Shown here piece after piece: positions 61,666 through 64,000 of a stretch of 64,000 bases of DNA (positions are counted from its first letter, which is position 1; each line of letters begins with the position of its first letter). The stretch covers positions 25,454-89,453 of the forward strand of contig JAOTTW010000002.1 of assembly GCA_029864235.1 (NCBI GenBank), in the 5' to 3' direction. This stretch comes from Candidatus Nitrosopumilus sp. (GTDB taxonomy: Archaea > Thermoproteota > Nitrososphaeria > Nitrososphaerales > Nitrosopumilaceae). The position numbers and the translations under genes are program-made. The notes beneath the pieces were generated by a model. That model was not told the origin of the DNA. It searched no databases and saw nothing but the letters and a program-made list of their open reading frames with translations.

Positions 61666-63117
61666 ATGAAGGAGATTATTTTTGTGTTAATATTATTTTT
61701 CATTATTCCTGTTGCATATGCTCAAGATTATCCAGAATACGGAGTGAGAGTAGAAACTGTAGCTGATAATCTATCTATTCCTTGGAGTATTGATTTTGCG
61801 CCTGATGGTAGGATATTTTTCACTGAAAGGACTGGAAATCTTAGAATAATACAGAATGATCATCTTCTTGAACCAATAATGTCACTTAATGTTGCAGGTG
61901 GAGAAGGAGGACTGTTGGGCATTGCACTTGATCCTGATTTTGAAAAAAATCATTATGTGTATCTCTACTTTACATACAACGAATTATTTGATACAAAAAA
62001 CAAGGTTGTAAGATACATAGAGTCTAATAATTCACTTAAAGAAGATAAGGTATTATTGGAGCCATTTGCAGGTGCATCATACCACGATGGTGGGAGACTA
62101 AAGTTTGGGCCTGACGGGAAATTATATATCACAACTGGCGATGCAGGGAATCCAGACATGGCGCAGGATGAGAATAGCACAGTTGGAAAAATTCTTAGAA
62201 TAAATTCAGATGGTACAATTCCAAAGGATAATCCATATGGTACTGCTGTTTATTCAATTGGTCATAGAAATCCTCAGGGAATTGACTGGGATGAAAATGG
62301 AAAAATGTTTGCAACAGAGCATGGACCATCTGGATGGAGAGGAGTTGCACATGATGAAATCAATGAGATCATTCCTGGTGGAAACTATGGATGGCCAGAA
62401 ATCATCGGTGATGAAACAAAACAAAACATGATAAATCCAATATTGCATTCAGGTGATGATACTTGGGCTCCATCAGGAGCAACATTTTATTACGGAGAAA
62501 ACATTTCACAGTGGACTGGTAAGTTTTTTGTTGCAACTCTTCGTGGAGAGCATCTTCACATGATATCTTTTGATCAGAACAAAATTTCATCACATAAAAA
62601 ATTATTTTTTGGAGAATTTGGAAGACTACGAGATGTGGTAGAGAGTCCTGATGGATATCTTTACCTACTTACAAGCAATCAGGATGGGCGAGGTAATCCA
62701 GATGTAGATGATGACAAAATTCTAAGAATTGTATCAATATCTAATATCAATAGCTTTGAGGAATGCATTAAAGCAGGAAATTCAATTATGGAATCACATC
62801 CAAGACAGTGCGTAACATATGATGGAAAGCGTTTCGTTGAAGAGATTTCAAAAATTCCAGATTGGGTAAGAAATATTGCAAAATGGTGGTCTCTGAGACA
62901 GATTTCTGACCAAGATTTTGCATTAGGTCTTGAGTATCTAATTAAACAAGACATTATCATTATTAAAAAAGAAACAACATCTGAAACTAATTCAGAGTTA
63001 CAATTACCGTTATGGCTTAGAAAAAATATTGGATGGTGGAGTGAGGGATTATTATCTGACGATGAGTTTTCTAAAGACATCCAATGGATGATTGATAATC
63101 GGTTTATCAAAATTTAG
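61666..63117 (+). CDS. Secreted PQQ-type sugar dehydrogenase with C-terminal double-Trp repeats
   Basis: A 483-residue exported protein. Residues 1-19 are a signal peptide ending AYA. About 25-365 form the six-bladed glucose/sorbosone dehydrogenase propeller, with GERTGNLRI-like blades, GEGGLLGIALDPDF, GGRLKFGPDGKLYITTGD and EHGPSG. Then comes a small FEECIKAG-x-MESHPRQC Cys motif, followed by two repeats centred on IPDWVRNIAKWWS and LPLWLRKNIGWWSEG. The repeats recur on many thaumarchaeal surface proteins and may anchor it outside the cell. The sugar and the electron acceptor are unknown. Confidence 0.9.
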   Translation: MKEIIFVLILFFIIPVAYAQDYPEYGVRVETVADNLSIPWSIDFAPDGRIFFTERTGNLRIIQNDHLLEPIMSLNVAGGEGGLLGIALDPDFEKNHYVYLYFTYNELFDTKNKVVRYIESNNSLKEDKVLLEPFAGASYHDGGRLKFGPDGKLYITTGDAGNPDMAQDENSTVGKILRINSDGTIPKDNPYGTAVYSIGHRNPQGIDWDENGKMFATEHGPSGWRGVAHDEINEIIPGGNYGWPEIIGDETKQNMINPILHSGDDTWAPSGATFYYGENISQWTGKFFVATLRGEHLHMISFDQNKISSHKKLFFGEFGRLRDVVESPDGYLYLLTSNQDGRGNPDVDDDKILRIVSISNINSFEECIKAGNSIMESHPRQCVTYDGKRFVEEISKIPDWVRNIAKWWSLRQISDQDFALGLEYLIKQDIIIIKKETTSETNSELQLPLWLRKNIGWWSEGLLSDDEFSKDIQWMIDNRFIKI

Positions 63118-63200
63118 GACTGATCTTGAGATATTTGGCTTTGTGGCTTTGGTGGAATATGAACAAATATCAGCTTTCTTTTTTTTCTTAGGCCAAACAT
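63114..63200 (-). CDS. Possible 28-aa peptide
   Basis: ATG 63200 opens a basic, Pro-rich frame (MFGLRKKRKLIFVHIPPKPQ) that ends overlapping the sugar dehydrogenase stop. It could be a real micro-protein or part of the decayed locus on the same strand. Nothing beyond composition supports it. Confidence 0.25.
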   Translation of the reverse strand: MFGLRKKRKLIFVHIPPKPQSQISQDQS

Positions 63201-63247
63201 GAAATGAGTTAGTCAAAATCTGGTTATAAACATCTAGTAGAAATTAT

Positions 63248-63880
63248 TCATGATTCGTTTGAAACTTTTTTCTTTCTGTTAGAAATAATTACCTCAATTA
63301 TTAACCCTATAATTATTACATAAAGAACTGAAACCACAGACCATAAAATATCAAAAGATGGTTCTCTTGTTCCCATCTGGGTTTGTGTTGTCTCTTTAGC
63401 CACCATTTATTCTGGCATGGTTTTTAACACAGTTTTACTTGACATGACAGGCTCTGCAAGTCAAACTGAGTCTGATGGAATTTGATATTTCGGTTGTAAC
63501 AACTGAGATGAAAACCAGACTGCAATTGATTCACCATCAAGTGTTGCAAGTCTATGGATTCGATTAAACGAGTTAAATAATGATTTGCTTTTCTTTGCAG
63601 GTTGCTGCATATTAGAGGGTAATGTGACAATTGCAACCTTGTTAATTGTGTAAAACTTTACGTCATGTGACTTTGTGTTTTTTCACCATTTGTTATCTTT
63701 ACAACACCTGCACCTTGCATTTTTTAGGTGATGAATGACTAGAGGAAACGACAACTCTATATTTTGCGAAATTTGATTTGCAGAAAGACAATTGTTAAAC
63801 AATAGTTTTAAAATATCCCTGCTTGAATCAGATGATAAAATCTCTCCAATAGCTTTTAGTTTTTCATCTTCAGTTAACAA
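63248..63880 (-). pseudogene. Decayed membrane-anchored HTH (ArsR-like) regulator
   Basis: Read from TTG 63880, an ArsR-like helix-turn-helix (EILSSDSSRDILKLLFNNCLSANQISQNIELSFPLVIHHLK) is intact. Then an extra A in an A6 run shifts the frame (restored text KMQGAGVVKITNGEKTQSH), and an extra CA in GTCACATGAC shifts it again (restored DVKFYTINKVAIV). TGA 63461-63463 and a TAA just before 63406 follow. The last 52 codons (63248-63406, MVAKETTQTQ) hold one membrane helix and a basic end, and could still be made as a separate peptide. Confidence 0.65.
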
Positions 63881-64000
63881 GATGTCAATTTTGTCTGAAA
63901 CGTTGTTCTTCTGAATCTATTGAAACTTAATTCAACATAATTCTGTGATTAAGACTTTGGATATCATAATAGAATTTTTTGTGGATATGGGATTTGAAGA

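Noticed and set aside
63424..63636. Minus-strand 70-codon frame
   Set aside because: It is an out-of-frame reading of the decayed regulator. The frame with conserved-looking sequence (NKVAIVTLPSNMQQ) is a different one.
63881..64000. Possible gene start at the right edge (ATG near 63988)
   Set aside because: Only four codons are visible before the window ends, so no call can be supported.

Overview
The window is about 34% G+C by eye and packed with short-spaced genes. It comes from an archaeon: it carries TFB, archaeal MCM, GINS, RfcS/RfcL and Hel308, Alba, aIF6, ABCE1, archaeal-type tRNAs (one with a bulge-helix-bulge intron) and TATA boxes about 25 nt before start codons (leaderless transcripts). 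The 11-subunit Nuo complex, the archaeal acetyl/propionyl-CoA carboxylase trio and a C-terminal double-tryptophan repeat on a secreted protein point to a marine ammonia-oxidising Thaumarchaeon close to Nitrosopumilus. That genus assignment is inference, because no amo gene or 16S rRNA lies in the window.

Layout. 1-9 kb: 5'-truncated leucyl aminopeptidase, tiny Cys/His proteins, 5S rRNA, ABCE1-trm5, RimI-like acetyltransferase, site-2 protease, a LarA-like protein, pyrE, tRNA-Met. 9-21 kb: a CADD-family diiron protein, tRNA-Glu with a T-loop intron, prenyl synthase, and the minus-strand nuoABCDHIJKMLN operon without an NADH module. 21-32 kb: peroxiredoxin, the three-gene biotin-dependent carboxylase, an rfcL operon with two unknown partners, inositol-phosphatase-family enzyme, ferredoxin reductase 1, a DUF1059 protein, and a hemA homologue lacking the catalytic cysteine. 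32-40 kb: tRNA-Asp, tRNA-Lys, argH, a DUF59 Fe-S factor, sdhACDB, a PadR regulator with a palindromic operator, a frameshifted MFS transporter and an isocitrate-lyase-family enzyme. 40-49 kb: Alba, a HEAT-repeat protein running into antisense tRNA-Ala, ferredoxin reductase 2, tRNA-Pro, a nucleotidyltransferase, ilvE, a sugar oxidoreductase/acetyltransferase set and a GlcNAc-1-P transferase. 47-53 kb: the replication block GINS-MCM-Hel308 diverging from RfcS, then tRNA-Ser. 53-64 kb: a tandem ferredoxin pair, aIF6, hisS, a membrane SDR protein, small unknowns, a PPOX-fold protein, TFB, a family 5 uracil-DNA glycosylase, small zinc proteins, a PQQ-type sugar dehydrogenase and a decayed membrane HTH regulator.

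How it fits together. Electron transfer dominates: complex I without NuoEFG, succinate dehydrogenase, two 7Fe/8Fe-type ferredoxins and two paralogous ferredoxin reductases. The carboxylase feeds the 3-hydroxypropionate/4-hydroxybutyrate pathway. Much of the replisome sits in two gene groups. The best candidates for undescribed biology are: a 38-nt composite promoter element repeated in inverted orientation around the PPOX-TFB region, whose half-site matches the PadR palindrome; the rfcL operon unknowns; the Cys-less HemA; and the palindrome-rich divergent promoter between GINS and RfcS.

There is no gene-free stretch longer than 300 bases except 63.1-64.0 kb, which holds the regulator pseudogene and two doubtful small reading frames. 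I saw no CRISPR array, insertion sequence or prophage.
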